From assembly GCF_022569295.1 (NCBI RefSeq), contig NZ_JAKFIA010000002.1:1-64000 (forward strand): a stretch of DNA of 64,000 nucleotides, read 5' to 3'. Position numbers and translations under genes: made by a program. Below, piece by piece: positions 39,074 through 48,694 of the stretch. Below the pieces are notes generated by a model, which saw only the letters and a list, made by a program, of their open reading frames with translations, was not told where the DNA came from and made no database searches. The DNA is from Pedomonas mirosovicensis. GTDB lineage: Bacteria; Pseudomonadota; Alphaproteobacteria; Sphingomonadales; Sphingomonadaceae. Every line of letters begins with the position of its first letter. Position 1 is the stretch's first letter.

Positions 39074-39862
39074 ATGCCGCGCCCTGCTTTCGCAGCCCTG
39101 CTGCTGGCCGTGCTGGCCGCCGCGCCCGCACAGGCCGCCACCATCCACATCGCCGGGGATTCGACCGCCGCCACCTATGAGGCACGGCGCTACCCGCAAA
39201 CCGGCTGGGGCCAGATGCTGCACTGCGCGCTCGATGACACCGTCACCGTTCGCAACCACGCGCGCGGCGGTCGCAGCACCCGCACCTTCATCAACGAAGG
39301 CAGGCTCGACCGGATCGCCGAGGAAATCAAGCCCGGCGACACGCTCCTTATCCAGTTCGGCCACAATGACGCCAATACGGTGAAGATCGAGCGCTACGCG
39401 GACCCCATGGGCGCTTACCGCTCCAACCTCGCGCGCATGATCGCGGTGGCGCGCTCGGCCGGGGCGCAGCCGGTGCTCATCACGCCGGTCATCCGCCGCA
39501 ACTGGAAGGATGGCCGCGTGCAGGCGGATTTCACGCCGTGGTCCAATGCCGCCCGCCAGCTGGCGCGGGAGCTGAACGTGCCGCTCATCGATCTTGAACA
39601 GGATTCCCGCAAATGGGTAGAAGCGGCCGGCGAGGAAGGCTCGAAGCGCTATTTCCTCCACTACACCGCCGCCGACGCTGTTCCGGCCTTCCCCAAGGGC
39701 ATCGACGACGACACCCACTTCAGCGAAATCGGCGCGCGCGGCATCGCCGAAATCGTGGCGCGGGACCTGAAGGCGCTGGGCCTGCCGGTCTCGCAGCACA
39801 TCCTCGCCGACCGGCCGGACCTTGCGCGCACCACGCCGCTCGGCCGGGCCGAATGCCATTGA
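39074..39862 (+). CDS. Rhamnogalacturonan acetylesterase, SGNH/CE12, short form
   Basis: Exported esterase of 262 residues with signal peptide MPRPAFAALLLAVLAAAPAQ. The SGNH blocks are complete: IHIAGDSTAATYE (Ser), HARGGRSTRTF (Gly), IQFGHNDANT (Asn) and DDDTHFSEIGARGIAEIV (Asp/His). It consists of the catalytic domain only, unlike the CE12 protein at 24013. GGGGGAG precedes the ATG. The gene overlaps the GH28 gene by 10 bases, so the two are translated from one message. It deacetylates the RG-I backbone so that lyases can act. Confidence 0.9.
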   Translation: MPRPAFAALLLAVLAAAPAQAATIHIAGDSTAATYEARRYPQTGWGQMLHCALDDTVTVRNHARGGRSTRTFINEGRLDRIAEEIKPGDTLLIQFGHNDANTVKIERYADPMGAYRSNLARMIAVARSAGAQPVLITPVIRRNWKDGRVQADFTPWSNAARQLARELNVPLIDLEQDSRKWVEAAGEEGSKRYFLHYTAADAVPAFPKGIDDDTHFSEIGARGIAEIVARDLKALGLPVSQHILADRPDLARTTPLGRAECH

Positions 39863-41301
39863 GCGCGAAGCCGCGCCTGTTCGACGTGCGCGCCTTTGGG
39901 GCGGCGGGAGACGGCCGGACGCTCGACACGCAGGCCGTCAACCGCGCCATCCGGGCGGCGGCCGAGCACGGCGGCGGCACGGTAGTCTTCCCGCCCGGCG
40001 GCTACCTGTGTTTCTCCATCCGCCTTGCCGGCGGCGTCACCCTGCGGCTTGAGGACGGGGCGGTGATCGAGGCCGCCGATCCCGCCCGCCACCCCGGCCG
40101 CTACGACCTGCCCGAGCCCGGCGTGGGCGAATTTTATCAGGACTTCGGGCACAGCCACTGGCGCAACAGTCTCATCTGGGGGGATGGGCTGCACGATATC
40201 GCCATCCTCGGCCCGGGGCGGATCGAAGGGCTGGGCCTCACCCGCGATGGCCCCGGCGCGCGCTGGCGGAAAAAGACGGGCGAGCGGCCCCTGTCCATGG
40301 AAGGCATGAGCGCGGACGAAATCCGCGCGCTCGAACCCCTGCCCGAGCACATGAACGGCCTCGGCAACAAGGCGATCGCGCTGAAGAACTGCCGCAACGT
40401 CGTCCTGCGCGACCTCACCCTCTATAAGGGCGGCCATTTCGCCGTTCTGGCGACCGGCGTCGATGGCCTCGTCATCGAAAATCTCGCCATCGACACGGAC
40501 CGGGATGGCATCGACCTCGATTGCGTCCGCAACGCCCGCGTCGCCCACTGCCGGGTCAACACTCCCAACGACGACGCCATCGTGCTCAAAACCTCGCTTG
40601 CGCTGGGCCGGCCCATGGCGACGGAGAACATCATCATCGAGCACTGCACCGTTTCGGGCTATGACATCGGCACCATGCTCGACGGCACGCTGGGCCGCAC
40701 CCAGCAGCTTGCGCCCGACCGCGATCCCGTCACCGGGCGCATCAAGCTGGGCACGGAATCGAACGGCGCGTTCCGCAACATCGTCATCCGCCATTGCCGC
40801 TTCGAGCGCTCGCGCGGGCTGGCGCTTGAGGTGGTGGACGGCGGCGTCATCGAGGATGTCGTCGCCCATCACCTTTCGATGCAGGACGTGACCACCGCGC
40901 CGCTGTTCCTGCGCCTCGGCGACCGCCGACGCGGGCCGGAGGGCACGGGCATCGGGTCGATGCGACGCGTTTCCATCAGCGACATCGAGGCAACCGGCAT
41001 CGACCCCCGCTATGCCGCCACCATCGCCGGGCTGCCGGGGCACGAGATCGAGGACGTGAGCCTCCAAAACATCCGCCTCGTCTATCGCGGCGGCGGCACG
41101 GCGGCGGATGCCGCCCGCACGCCCCCGCTGCTGGCGGACGCCTACCCCGAGCCCAGCATGTTCGGAACCACGCCCGCCTGGGGCCTGTGGGTGCGCCACG
41201 CCAGAGGCGTTTTGCTTGAAAATGTGCGGCTTGAAACGGCAACCCCCGATGCCCGCCCGGCCATCGTGCGGGAAGCAGCGGAGGTGATCGACAAAGGTTG
41301 A
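39853..41301 (+). CDS. GH28 polygalacturonase/rhamnogalacturonase-type hydrolase without signal peptide
   Basis: GH28 right-handed beta-helix enzyme of 482 residues. The N-terminal RLFDVRAFGAAGDGRTLDTQAVNRAI module is typical of exo-acting GH28. The catalytic Asp residues are in NTPNDDAIVLKT (DD pair) and DTDRDGIDLDC; the usual GHG-like step is HCTVSGYDIGTM. No signal peptide is seen from ATG 39853. Upstream in the same frame the sequence only shadows the CE12 gene, so a cytoplasmic location is predicted. It would act on imported unsaturated or saturated RG oligomers. The exact linkage cut (galacturonate-galacturonate or galacturonate-rhamnose) cannot be read from the sequence. Confidence 0.85.
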   Translation: MPLSAKPRLFDVRAFGAAGDGRTLDTQAVNRAIRAAAEHGGGTVVFPPGGYLCFSIRLAGGVTLRLEDGAVIEAADPARHPGRYDLPEPGVGEFYQDFGHSHWRNSLIWGDGLHDIAILGPGRIEGLGLTRDGPGARWRKKTGERPLSMEGMSADEIRALEPLPEHMNGLGNKAIALKNCRNVVLRDLTLYKGGHFAVLATGVDGLVIENLAIDTDRDGIDLDCVRNARVAHCRVNTPNDDAIVLKTSLALGRPMATENIIIEHCTVSGYDIGTMLDGTLGRTQQLAPDRDPVTGRIKLGTESNGAFRNIVIRHCRFERSRGLALEVVDGGVIEDVVAHHLSMQDVTTAPLFLRLGDRRRGPEGTGIGSMRRVSISDIEATGIDPRYAATIAGLPGHEIEDVSLQNIRLVYRGGGTAADAARTPPLLADAYPEPSMFGTTPAWGLWVRHARGVLLENVRLETATPDARPAIVREAAEVIDKG

Positions 41302-41317
41302 CCTTGGTCGCCGTTTA

Positions 41318-41351
41318 TCTCACATTATGATTTATCGTCTCACATATTCAA
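41318..41351. promoter_or_regulatory. Tandem motif B before GH35-PL22 genes
   Basis: TCTCACATTATGA starts at 41318 and TCTCACATATTCAA at 41338, exactly 20 bp apart. They lie 57-90 bases before the GH35 start. Confidence 0.62.
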
Positions 41352-41407
41352 CGTGAGCAAAAACGGATGCCGACGGAAAGATCGGCGCGACAGGGGGAGG
41401 GAAAGCG

Positions 41408-44400
41408 ATGGTCCGCCAGGGCTTGAAGAAGGACCTGCTGAAGGCGCTGTGCGGCGCGGCGATTGCCGCGCTCATCCCCGTAACGCCCACCCTGTCCCAG
41501 ACAACTCCCTCCGTCGCAACCGCGAAGCGGGACTTCGGCCGCATTTCCTTCGACAGGCATTCCCTCATTCTCGACGGCAAGCCGACCGTCATCTGGTCTT
41601 CCGAATTTCACTATTACCGCCTGCCGAGCCCCGGCCTGTGGCGCGACATTCTGCAAAAGATGAAGGCCAGCGGCTTCAACACCGTCGCCCTCTATTTCTC
41701 GTGGGGCTACCACTCGCCTGCCCCCGGCGTTTACGATTTCAGCGGCGTGCGGGACGTGGACCTGCTGTTGCGTATGGCTGCCGAGGAAGGGCTTTACGTC
41801 ATCACGCGCGCCGGGCCTTACGTGAATGCGGAGCTCTCCCGCGGCGGCTTTCCCGGCTGGCTGGTGAAGCAGCGCGCCCGCGCCCGCACGGACGATCCCG
41901 AATATCTGGCCGCGGTCGACGAGTGGCTGACGCGCATCAACAAGATCATCGCCAGGCACCAGTACAGCGATGGCGGCGGCACGGTCATTCTGCACCAGAT
42001 CGAAAACGAGCTGCTGCTCACCAACCCGGAGCAGCAGCGCTACATGCAGCACCTTTACGACCGGGCGCGGGCAGACGGCATCACCGTGCCCATCTTCCAC
42101 AACGATATCGGCCGCAACGGCCGCTGGGTCCCGGCGAGCAGCCCGGTCGAGGGCACCATCAAGGGGCCGACCGACATGTACGCCTTCGACGGCTACCCCG
42201 GCGGCTCCTGCGATGTTTTCGCCAAGCCCACCAAGGGCAGCCCCGCGCCCGACTGGGGCCTCTACGGCACGGGCGGCGCGAAGGGCGGCTCCAGCGCCTC
42301 GCCGCATACGCCGGGGTTCGCTGCGGAATTCGGCGGCGGCTGGTTCGATTACTGGGGCAGCAACGGCACCTACCCCTGCACCGCCATCCATCGCGGCAAG
42401 CGCTACCAGCGCGTGTTCTACGGCACCAACCTTGCCAACGGCATCACCATCCAGAGCTTCTACATGGGCTTCGGCGGCACCTCGTGGGGCTGGCAGCCCG
42501 CGCCGGTCGTCTACACCAGCTATGACTACGGCGCGGCCATCGATGAAGCTCGCAACCTGCGCCCCAAGGCGCTGGAGCTGAAGCAGCTCGGCCAGTTCGT
42601 GCAGAGCTTCCAGAGCCTCGCCCGCATGGACAAGGGGCCGGAGGTGAAGGCTTCGTCCGACAAGGTCCGCGTCTACCACAACGTCAACCGGGAGACCGGC
42701 GCGCACCTGCTGTTCGTCGCGCATAACCCCTCGAACGCGCGCACCAGCGACGCCTTCACCATGGACGTTGAAACCCGCGACGGGCGCTACCGCATTCCGC
42801 AGGCGGGCACGCTTGCGCTGAACGGCTATGACGCCAAGCTGCTCGTCGCCAGCCACGACATCGGCGCGCACCGGCTGGTCTATTCCACCTCGGAATTGCA
42901 GACCCAGCTGAAGACCACCAAGGGCGATCTCGCCCTGCTCTACGGGCGCAAGGGGGAAGACGGCGAGACCGTGCTGCGCTTCCGCCAGCCGCCGCGCGTC
43001 GAGGTGCTGGAGGGCAGCGTCGAGCAGAATTTCAATGCCTCCACCGGCGACCTGCGCCTCAATTACCGACACAACGGCCTCATTCGCCTGCGCATCAGCG
43101 GCGAGGGCAAGCCGCCCCTCCTCCTGCTCATCGGCGAGGAGGACGTGGCGAGCGCCTTCTGGCGGCAGGAGACGCCCTCTGGCGCGGTGCTGGCGCGCGG
43201 GCCCGCGCTCGTCCGCAAGGCGGGGCTGAAAAACGGCCGCCTCGCGCTGACGGGGGACACCACCACCGCCCAGCGGCTGGAGGTCTGGGGGCCGAAATTC
43301 GGCACCATCAGCTGGAACGGCAGCACCGTGGCGGGCGCCGAGACCCCGAACGGCAGCTGGCTCTCCCGCGAGGCCCTGCCCGCCGCCCAGCCCGTGAAAT
43401 TGCCGGAGCTCGCCCAATGGCGCGTCGCCAGGGGCGCACCCGAGGCCGACCCGGATTTCGACGACAGCCGGTGGCAGCCCATCGACAACCGCCGCACCGC
43501 CGCGACGGTCGCCCCGCCGACCGGCCAGCCCGCCATGGACATGTCCGCCTACGGCTTTCACAGCGGCGACGTGTGGTATCGCGGGCGCTTCGAGGGCGGC
43601 CCGGCCGCGCGGAAAATCGCGCTCCACTATGGCGGCGGCGGCAGCGGCATGCTGCAACTGTGGCTGGACGGCCGCTTCATCGGCCAGCACGAGCTGCCCG
43701 CGGGCATGGCCCGCCCGCTCACCCACGGCATCGCCGAGTTCACCCCTGCCGCCCGAGGCGCAAAAACCCGGCGAGCACGTGCTCTCCGTCTTGGTGCGCA
43801 ACAACGGCCACAACTGGGATCTGGAGGCGGACGACGCCCACAAGGAGCCGCGCGGGCTGATCTCCGTCTCGCTCTCGGAGCAAAGCGGCCCCACCTTCGC
43901 CGTGCCGATCCGCTGGCGCATTCAGGGCACGTGCGGCGGCGAGGCGATCGCCGACATGGCGCGCGGCCCGATGAACAACGGCGGCCTTTATGGCGAGCGC
44001 AGCGGCTGGCACCTGCCCGGCTTCAGTGACGACGCGTGGCAAAAAACCACCCTGCCCGCCGCCAAGGCCGAACCCGGCGTCACCTGGTATCGCACGGAGT
44101 TCACGCTCGATGTGCCCAAGGGCCACGACGCCTCCCTCGGCATCGCCATCGGCGATGCGAACACGCCGCGCTCGCCCGTCTCCTACCGCGCGCTGATTTT
44201 CGTCAACGGCTGGAACATGGGCCAGTTCATCGCCCACGTGGGGCCGCAGCGGGTGTTCGTGGTGCCCAGCGGCATCCTCAACCCCAACGGCCGCAACACC
44301 GTGGCCATCGCGGTGACGAGCGACGGCGCGCCCGGCAATGCACTGGAGGCGGTGAAGCTCGTCAACCTTGGCACCGTGCGCGGCGGCGTGCCGGTTCCGC

Positions 44401-44432
44401 TCGTCAACGCACCCGCCGCCTTGGCAGACTGA
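41408..44432 (+). CDS. Secreted beta-galactosidase GH35, one frameshift
   Basis: Exported GH35 enzyme of 1007 residues after repair. It releases galactose from pectic galactan side chains. It starts at ATG 41408 behind GGGGGAGG, with a signal segment ALCGAAIAALIPVTPTLSQ. The catalytic domain shows SEFHYYRLPSPGLWRDIL, FNTVALYFSWGYHSP, the acid/base Glu in LHQIENELLL and the nucleophile Glu in GFAAEFGGGWFDYWG. C-terminal jelly-roll domains follow (VWYRGRFEGG, NNGHNWDLEADDAHKEPRG, VNGWNMGQFIAHVGPQ). The frame breaks in the CCCC at 43743-43746; removing one C joins IAEFT to LPPEAQKPGEHVL. The PL22-like gene follows after 11 bases. Confidence 0.87.
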
Positions 44433-44443
44433 GGAGCACCAAC

Positions 44444-45733
44444 ATGCGCCTGCCCCTGTTCACCGCCGTTGCCGCCGTGGCGCTGGCCGCCACTGCCGCT
44501 CACGCCTCCGATGTGGGCCGCCGCTTCCCGCCGGAGAAGACGAGCATCGTCGATCGCACGACCGGCGTGCCGCTCACCGTGCTCACCTCCGGCCGCTACA
44601 AGGACGGCAAGAACTACCCCACCCACCCGCAGTGGGCCCATGACGGCATCCACATCATCTTCCCCTCCGGCGACCGCGACAAGGACGGCACGCCCGAGGC
44701 CTTCGCCGTCAACGAAATCACCGGGGATATCGTCCAGCTCACCGACGGGCCGGGCGTCGGCACCGGCAGCCTCAATGTCGCCCGCCGCTCCAACAAGCTC
44801 TACTACATGCGCCGCAACGGCGAGGCGGGCCGCACCCAGCTGATCGAAGTGGATTTAACGCCGCTCCTGGCGGATTCGGCCGCGGGCAAAATGCGCGGGC
44901 AAGGCTATGAGCGCATCGTTGCCACCCTGCCCGAAGACCATATCGAGGCGGGCGGCTTCACGCTGGATGCGGACGAGAAAACCGCCTACGTCGGCTTCGA
45001 TGCCCGCCGCGCGCCGCCGCGCCAGCCCGGCCAGCCGGTGCCGCAGGTGCCGGGCGGCCTGCGCGCGATCGACCTCGCAACCGGCGCGGTCCGCACCGTC
45101 ATCGAAACGCCGTTCCGCATGGGCCACGTGCAGGCCAACCCGTTCGTGCCCGGCGAAATCCTCTACTGCAACGAGACCGGGGGCGACGCGCCCCAGCGCA
45201 TGTGGATCGTGAAAGCCGACGGCACCGGCAACCGCCCGGTGTTCAAGGAAGGCCCGACCGACTGGGTGACCCACGAACAGTTCGCCGACGCCGACCACGT
45301 GATCTTCAACCTGATGGGCCACAAGCGCGACCTGCGCAAGGCCGCCACCGGCATCCTCGTCGTCTCCCTGCGCGACGACACGGTGGAACATCTGGGGCAA
45401 ATTCCCATCAAAGACTTCAAGCGCACCGAACTCGCCAACTTCACCGATCCCAACATCCCGCAGGACGACACCAGCACCGGCGGCTACTGGCACAACGGCG
45501 TCACCTACGATGGCCGCTGGGCCGCTGGCGACGACTTCGACGGCAACGTCTGGCTGATCGACCGCAAAAACAACAAGCGCACGCTGCTCACCACCGGCCA
45601 CCGGATGCGCCCCAACCACACCCATCCCAGCTTCAGCCCGGACGGCACCCGTATCCTCATCCAGTCCGGAATGCTCTCGGGCGGTAAAAACCTCGGCCTG
45701 ATGGTGGTGCCTGTCGCGCCCGTGGCGGACTGA
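44444..45733 (+). CDS. Oligogalacturonate lyase-like protein (PL22 type) with signal peptide
   Basis: Seven-bladed propeller protein of 429 residues resembling oligogalacturonate lyase. Visible landmarks are THPQWAHDGIHIIFPSG, GHVQANPFVPGEILYCNETG, DWVTHEQFADADHVIFNLMG (metal His of the family) and HRMRPNHTHPSFSPDGTRIL (second His cluster). Unlike classical cytoplasmic Ogl it begins with a signal peptide, MRLPLFTAVAAVALAATAAHA, so a periplasmic role is predicted. GAGGAG precedes the ATG, and it is co-transcribed with GH35. A TolB-like binding protein without catalysis is possible, but the conserved His residues favour a lyase. Confidence 0.75.
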   Translation: MRLPLFTAVAAVALAATAAHASDVGRRFPPEKTSIVDRTTGVPLTVLTSGRYKDGKNYPTHPQWAHDGIHIIFPSGDRDKDGTPEAFAVNEITGDIVQLTDGPGVGTGSLNVARRSNKLYYMRRNGEAGRTQLIEVDLTPLLADSAAGKMRGQGYERIVATLPEDHIEAGGFTLDADEKTAYVGFDARRAPPRQPGQPVPQVPGGLRAIDLATGAVRTVIETPFRMGHVQANPFVPGEILYCNETGGDAPQRMWIVKADGTGNRPVFKEGPTDWVTHEQFADADHVIFNLMGHKRDLRKAATGILVVSLRDDTVEHLGQIPIKDFKRTELANFTDPNIPQDDTSTGGYWHNGVTYDGRWAAGDDFDGNVWLIDRKNNKRTLLTTGHRMRPNHTHPSFSPDGTRILIQSGMLSGGKNLGLMVVPVAPVAD

Positions 45734-45755
45734 ACTTCTTTTTTGAATGATATAA

Positions 45756-45919
45756 CCAAGGGGGTCTTGGACCCCCTTGGAACCCCTATCGTATTTTATT
45801 GGATGCACCCGGCCGAATTGGTGTGCGACAACACATCTGCTCACGAAGCATCTCGGCCCATGGAGGGCGCGGCCCGTGCAAACGAATAGGGAGTGCAGGG
45901 GGATCGAGATCCCCCTGCA
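45756..45919. repeat. Dispersed intergenic element, copy C
   Basis: The left hairpin has an 11-bp perfect stem (45756-45766 with 45770-45780, loop TTG), the right hairpin a 12-bp perfect stem (45894-45905 with 45908-45919). The inner ends are degenerate on the left (CCCCTATCGTATTTTATTGG) and clear on the right (GCGGCCCGTGCAAACGAATA). It separates the convergent PL22-like and GH43 genes. Confidence 0.75.
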
Positions 45920-45949
45920 AAAAATCCCTTTGTAACGAAGTAAAAACCC

Positions 45950-46990
45950 TCAGCGCGCGTCGCCGTCCAGATCGATGCGCTGACGGATGATGTGCAGGGC
46001 ATCGCCGCTGTCGTCGATTTCATAGAGCTTGCCGCGCGCTTTCGCGCCGAAGGGCCGGTGGAGCACCATCATCAGCTGGCCCTCGAAGGTGCGGAACAGC
46101 ATGCCGTGGCCGCTGGAGCCGCCGACGAGCGGCGGCAGTTGCTCCCATGGGCCATCGAGCGTGCCGGAGGTGGAGCGCGCCTGGGCCTGATTGTAGCCGT
46201 CCGCGCCGTAGCTGGACCACAGCATGACGAGCTTGCCGGTTTTGGTGCGGTGGAGCCACGGGCCGTCGGTGACGTAGACGAGGTCATCCGGCCCGCTTTG
46301 GGGCTGGCCTTTCACCCACGGCGCGTCGCTGGCACGGAACAGCAGCTTGGGCGGCCCGGCAACGGCGAGGGTTTCGTCGAGCGGGACGGCTTCCATGGTG
46401 CCGTCGGTCGTTTGCACCCACTCGTGGGCATAGACCAGCCACGGCTTGCCGTTTTCCACATAGAGGTGGCCGTCGAGCGTCATGTCGGAGGCGGGCACGA
46501 TGGGTTCGCCGTTGCGGACCACCCGGTAGGGCCCTTCCGGCTTGTCGGCGACGGCGAGGATGGTGCCGCGCCGGTAGGGGCTGCGCTTGCCCTCCTGCGG
46601 CAGGGTCAGCGCCTCGTTGTGGAGGGTGGTGAAGAGATACCACTTGCCCTGCCACTGGTGCACCTCGGGGGCCCAGGCGCCCGCTACGCCCCAGATGCCT
46701 TCAGGCACGGTGAAGACCAGCTTCGGCCGGGTCCAGTGGCGCAAATCCTTGCTCGTGTAGAGCATGGTGCCGACGCGTTTGTCCCCGCTCGCCTCCTCGA
46801 TGTTGGAGGTGAAGAGGTAATAGGTGCGGGTCTTTTTGTCCGCGACGATGAAGGGGTCGTGCAGGCGCATGGTCTCCAGCGTCAGCGGCGCTTCCGCTGC
46901 CACGTCGGACGGCGCTTGCGGGGCCTGGGCGCAGGCTGCGGTTCCGGTGGCAAGCAGCAGCGCGAGCGCGAAGGGTGCGATGCGGCGCAT
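45950..46990 (-). CDS. Exported GH43 glycosidase at the end of the rhamnose operon
   Basis: GH43 five-bladed propeller enzyme of 346 residues with lipoprotein-like leader MRRIAPFALALLLATGTAAC (lipobox Cys at 20). Landmarks are TMRLHDPFIVADKKTRTYYLF (first Asp), IWGVAGAWAPEVHQWQGKWY, TLDGHLYVENGKPWLVYAHEWVQ and YVTDGPWLHRTKTGKLVMLWS. ATG 46990 follows GGGGAG; the upstream in-frame ATG at 47011 would overlap the preceding gene. It lies 17 bases behind the rhamnonolactonase gene and is therefore the last gene of the rhamnose operon. The substrate is not clear: arabinofuranose or galactose side groups of RG-I are candidates. Confidence 0.8.
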   Translation of the reverse strand: MRRIAPFALALLLATGTAACAQAPQAPSDVAAEAPLTLETMRLHDPFIVADKKTRTYYLFTSNIEEASGDKRVGTMLYTSKDLRHWTRPKLVFTVPEGIWGVAGAWAPEVHQWQGKWYLFTTLHNEALTLPQEGKRSPYRRGTILAVADKPEGPYRVVRNGEPIVPASDMTLDGHLYVENGKPWLVYAHEWVQTTDGTMEAVPLDETLAVAGPPKLLFRASDAPWVKGQPQSGPDDLVYVTDGPWLHRTKTGKLVMLWSSYGADGYNQAQARSTSGTLDGPWEQLPPLVGGSSGHGMLFRTFEGQLMMVLHRPFGAKARGKLYEIDDSGDALHIIRQRIDLDGDAR

Positions 46991-47007
46991 GAAGGTCTCT
47001 CCCCTTG

Positions 47008-47904
47008 TCAAATATCCAGCCCCAGTCGGTAGACCCGGTTGGCATTGCGGCCGAACATGTCCCGCCGCTCGTCCTCGCTGAAACCTGCGGCGATATCGGC
47101 GAAGGTTTCCAGAATCTGCCCACAGGACGAGAACAGTTTGTCGGTTGGAAAATCGCTGGCGAACAGCACCCGCTCTGGCCCGAAGCGCTCGATCACCTCA
47201 AGGGCGAAGGGCTTCATGTCTTCCGGCTGCCAGTCGCGCTTGATGAAGCCGAAGCCGGAGAGTTTGACGAACACGTTGGGCAGCTCGGCCAGCCGCGCCA
47301 CCTCCTGCCGCCAATGCTCGAGGCCATCGACCGGCATGCCGCAGTGGTTGAGGATGACGGGCGTCTCCGGATTGCGCGCGATGGCCGCGGCGACGTTGGC
47401 GAACTGGCCGGGGTAGCATTGCAGGTCGAACGACAGGCCGTATTTTTGCAGGGCAGAGAAGCCGCGCTGCCATGCCGGATCGCCGGTCACGTCGCGGGGC
47501 GTGTAGGTGCGGCGCGAGTCCGGGTGCCAGTTGACGATGTGGCGGATGCCGCGCATGTTGGCGTGGGCCGCGTGCGCCGCCAGAAGCTGCTCCACGTTCG
47601 GGTCATCAAGCGCTGCGAAGGCGACGATGCCGTTCGGCAGCCCCCGGCCATCCGCCATGTCCTGCAGCCAGCGGGTTTCCTCGAGCGCAGCCTCAGCCGC
47701 CGCGCCCGCGTCCACATGCACCATTCCGGCGATCGTCCAGCCGTCGGCGTCCGCCAGATAATCGTCGAGAGAATAGGTGCGGGCGATAGGCTCCACGTTG
47801 CCGTTGGGGCCGTCGTCCGAAAAAGGCGGCGTCAGCCACGGATAGGAAAGTCGCCCCAGGTCCCACAAATGCACATGGGCATCGACGAATGGAATATCCC
47901 GCAT
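47008..47904 (-). CDS. L-rhamnono-lactonase, amidohydrolase family
   Basis: Cytoplasmic amidohydrolase_2 protein of 298 residues (COG3618 type). It is expected to open L-rhamnono-1,4-lactone. The metal-site pattern is visible: FVDAHVHLWDLGRLSYPWL at the N-terminus, the His in RHIVNWHPDS, NHCGMPVDGLEHWR and the C-terminal Asp in LFASDFPTDKL. L-fucono-lactonases look alike, so L-fucose could also be a substrate. The neighbours (rhamnonate dehydratase, diketo-acid hydrolase) point to rhamnose. It is the fourth gene of the operon. Confidence 0.82.
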   Translation of the reverse strand: MRDIPFVDAHVHLWDLGRLSYPWLTPPFSDDGPNGNVEPIARTYSLDDYLADADGWTIAGMVHVDAGAAAEAALEETRWLQDMADGRGLPNGIVAFAALDDPNVEQLLAAHAAHANMRGIRHIVNWHPDSRRTYTPRDVTGDPAWQRGFSALQKYGLSFDLQCYPGQFANVAAAIARNPETPVILNHCGMPVDGLEHWRQEVARLAELPNVFVKLSGFGFIKRDWQPEDMKPFALEVIERFGPERVLFASDFPTDKLFSSCGQILETFADIAAGFSEDERRDMFGRNANRVYRLGLDI

Positions 47905-47943
47905 TGCTTCCTCCCCCCGGATGCACAGGACTACGGCGCAGGA

Positions 47944-48693
47944 TCAGTAGGTCGTGCGTCCCCCCGATGTATCGAAGGTGGAAGCGGTGGTGAAGCTGCA
48001 TTCCTCGCTCGCCATGAAGCACACCATCGCGGCGGTTTCCTCCACCCGGCCCAGACGGCCCATCGGGATTTTCGAGCGCATGAAATCGATCTGGCTTTGC
48101 GGCAACTGTTCGAGGATCGGGCTCTCGAAGGTGGCGGGCGTGACGCTGTTGACGAGCACGCCGCGCGTCGCCAGCTCCTTGCCGAGCGACTTGGTGAAGC
48201 CGATCACCGCCGCTTTCGAGGCCGAATAGGCGCTGGCGTTGGGGTTGCCCTCCTTGCCCGCGACCGAGGCCACGTTGACGATGCGGCCGTAGCCGTTGGC
48301 GAGCATGTAGGGCACCACCGCGCGGCAGCAGTAGAAAATGCCGTAGAGGTTGATCTCGATCACGCGGCGGAAGCTGTCGGCGGGAAATTCGTGCACGGGG
48401 GCGGTCGCGCCGGTGATCCCGGCGCTGGCCACCATCACATCGATGCGGCCGAGGATGCGGTTGCTCTCCTCCACCGCCCGCGCCACCGCGTCCTCGTCGG
48501 AGACGTCGACCGCGATGACGTGCTCTGCCCCCACCTCCGCCTGGGCGCGGGCGAGGTTGTCCGCGTTGATGTCCCACAGGACGACGCGGCCGCCCTCCGC
48601 CACGATGCGCCGACCGACTTCAAGGCCGAGACCCGAAGCGCCGCCGGTGATGATCGCGGTCCGCCCTTCGAAACGTCCCTGAAATACGGTCAT
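47944..48693 (-). CDS. 2-keto-3-deoxy-L-rhamnonate dehydrogenase, SDR family
   Basis: Cytoplasmic SDR of 249 residues with TGGASGLGLEVG for cofactor binding, VASAGITG in place of the usual NAG box, the catalytic Ser in NVASVAGKEG and Tyr-Lys in YSASKAAV. In the Sphingomonas SKA58 route this step (LRA5) oxidises 2-keto-3-deoxy-L-rhamnonate to the 2,4-diketo acid. The gene lies one base after the stop of the diketo-acid hydrolase gene, so they are tightly coupled. The assignment rests on the operon and on general SDR similarity; the family alone does not fix the substrate. Confidence 0.8.
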   Translation of the reverse strand: MTVFQGRFEGRTAIITGGASGLGLEVGRRIVAEGGRVVLWDINADNLARAQAEVGAEHVIAVDVSDEDAVARAVEESNRILGRIDVMVASAGITGATAPVHEFPADSFRRVIEINLYGIFYCCRAVVPYMLANGYGRIVNVASVAGKEGNPNASAYSASKAAVIGFTKSLGKELATRGVLVNSVTPATFESPILEQLPQSQIDFMRSKIPMGRLGRVEETAAMVCFMASEECSFTTASTFDTSGGRTTY

Positions 48694-48694
48694 G

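Noticed and set aside
33-43746. Phase variation by slipped-strand mispairing at the G/C runs
   Set aside because: The runs are only 1-6 bases long and hit pathway enzymes as well as surface proteins; read error is simpler.
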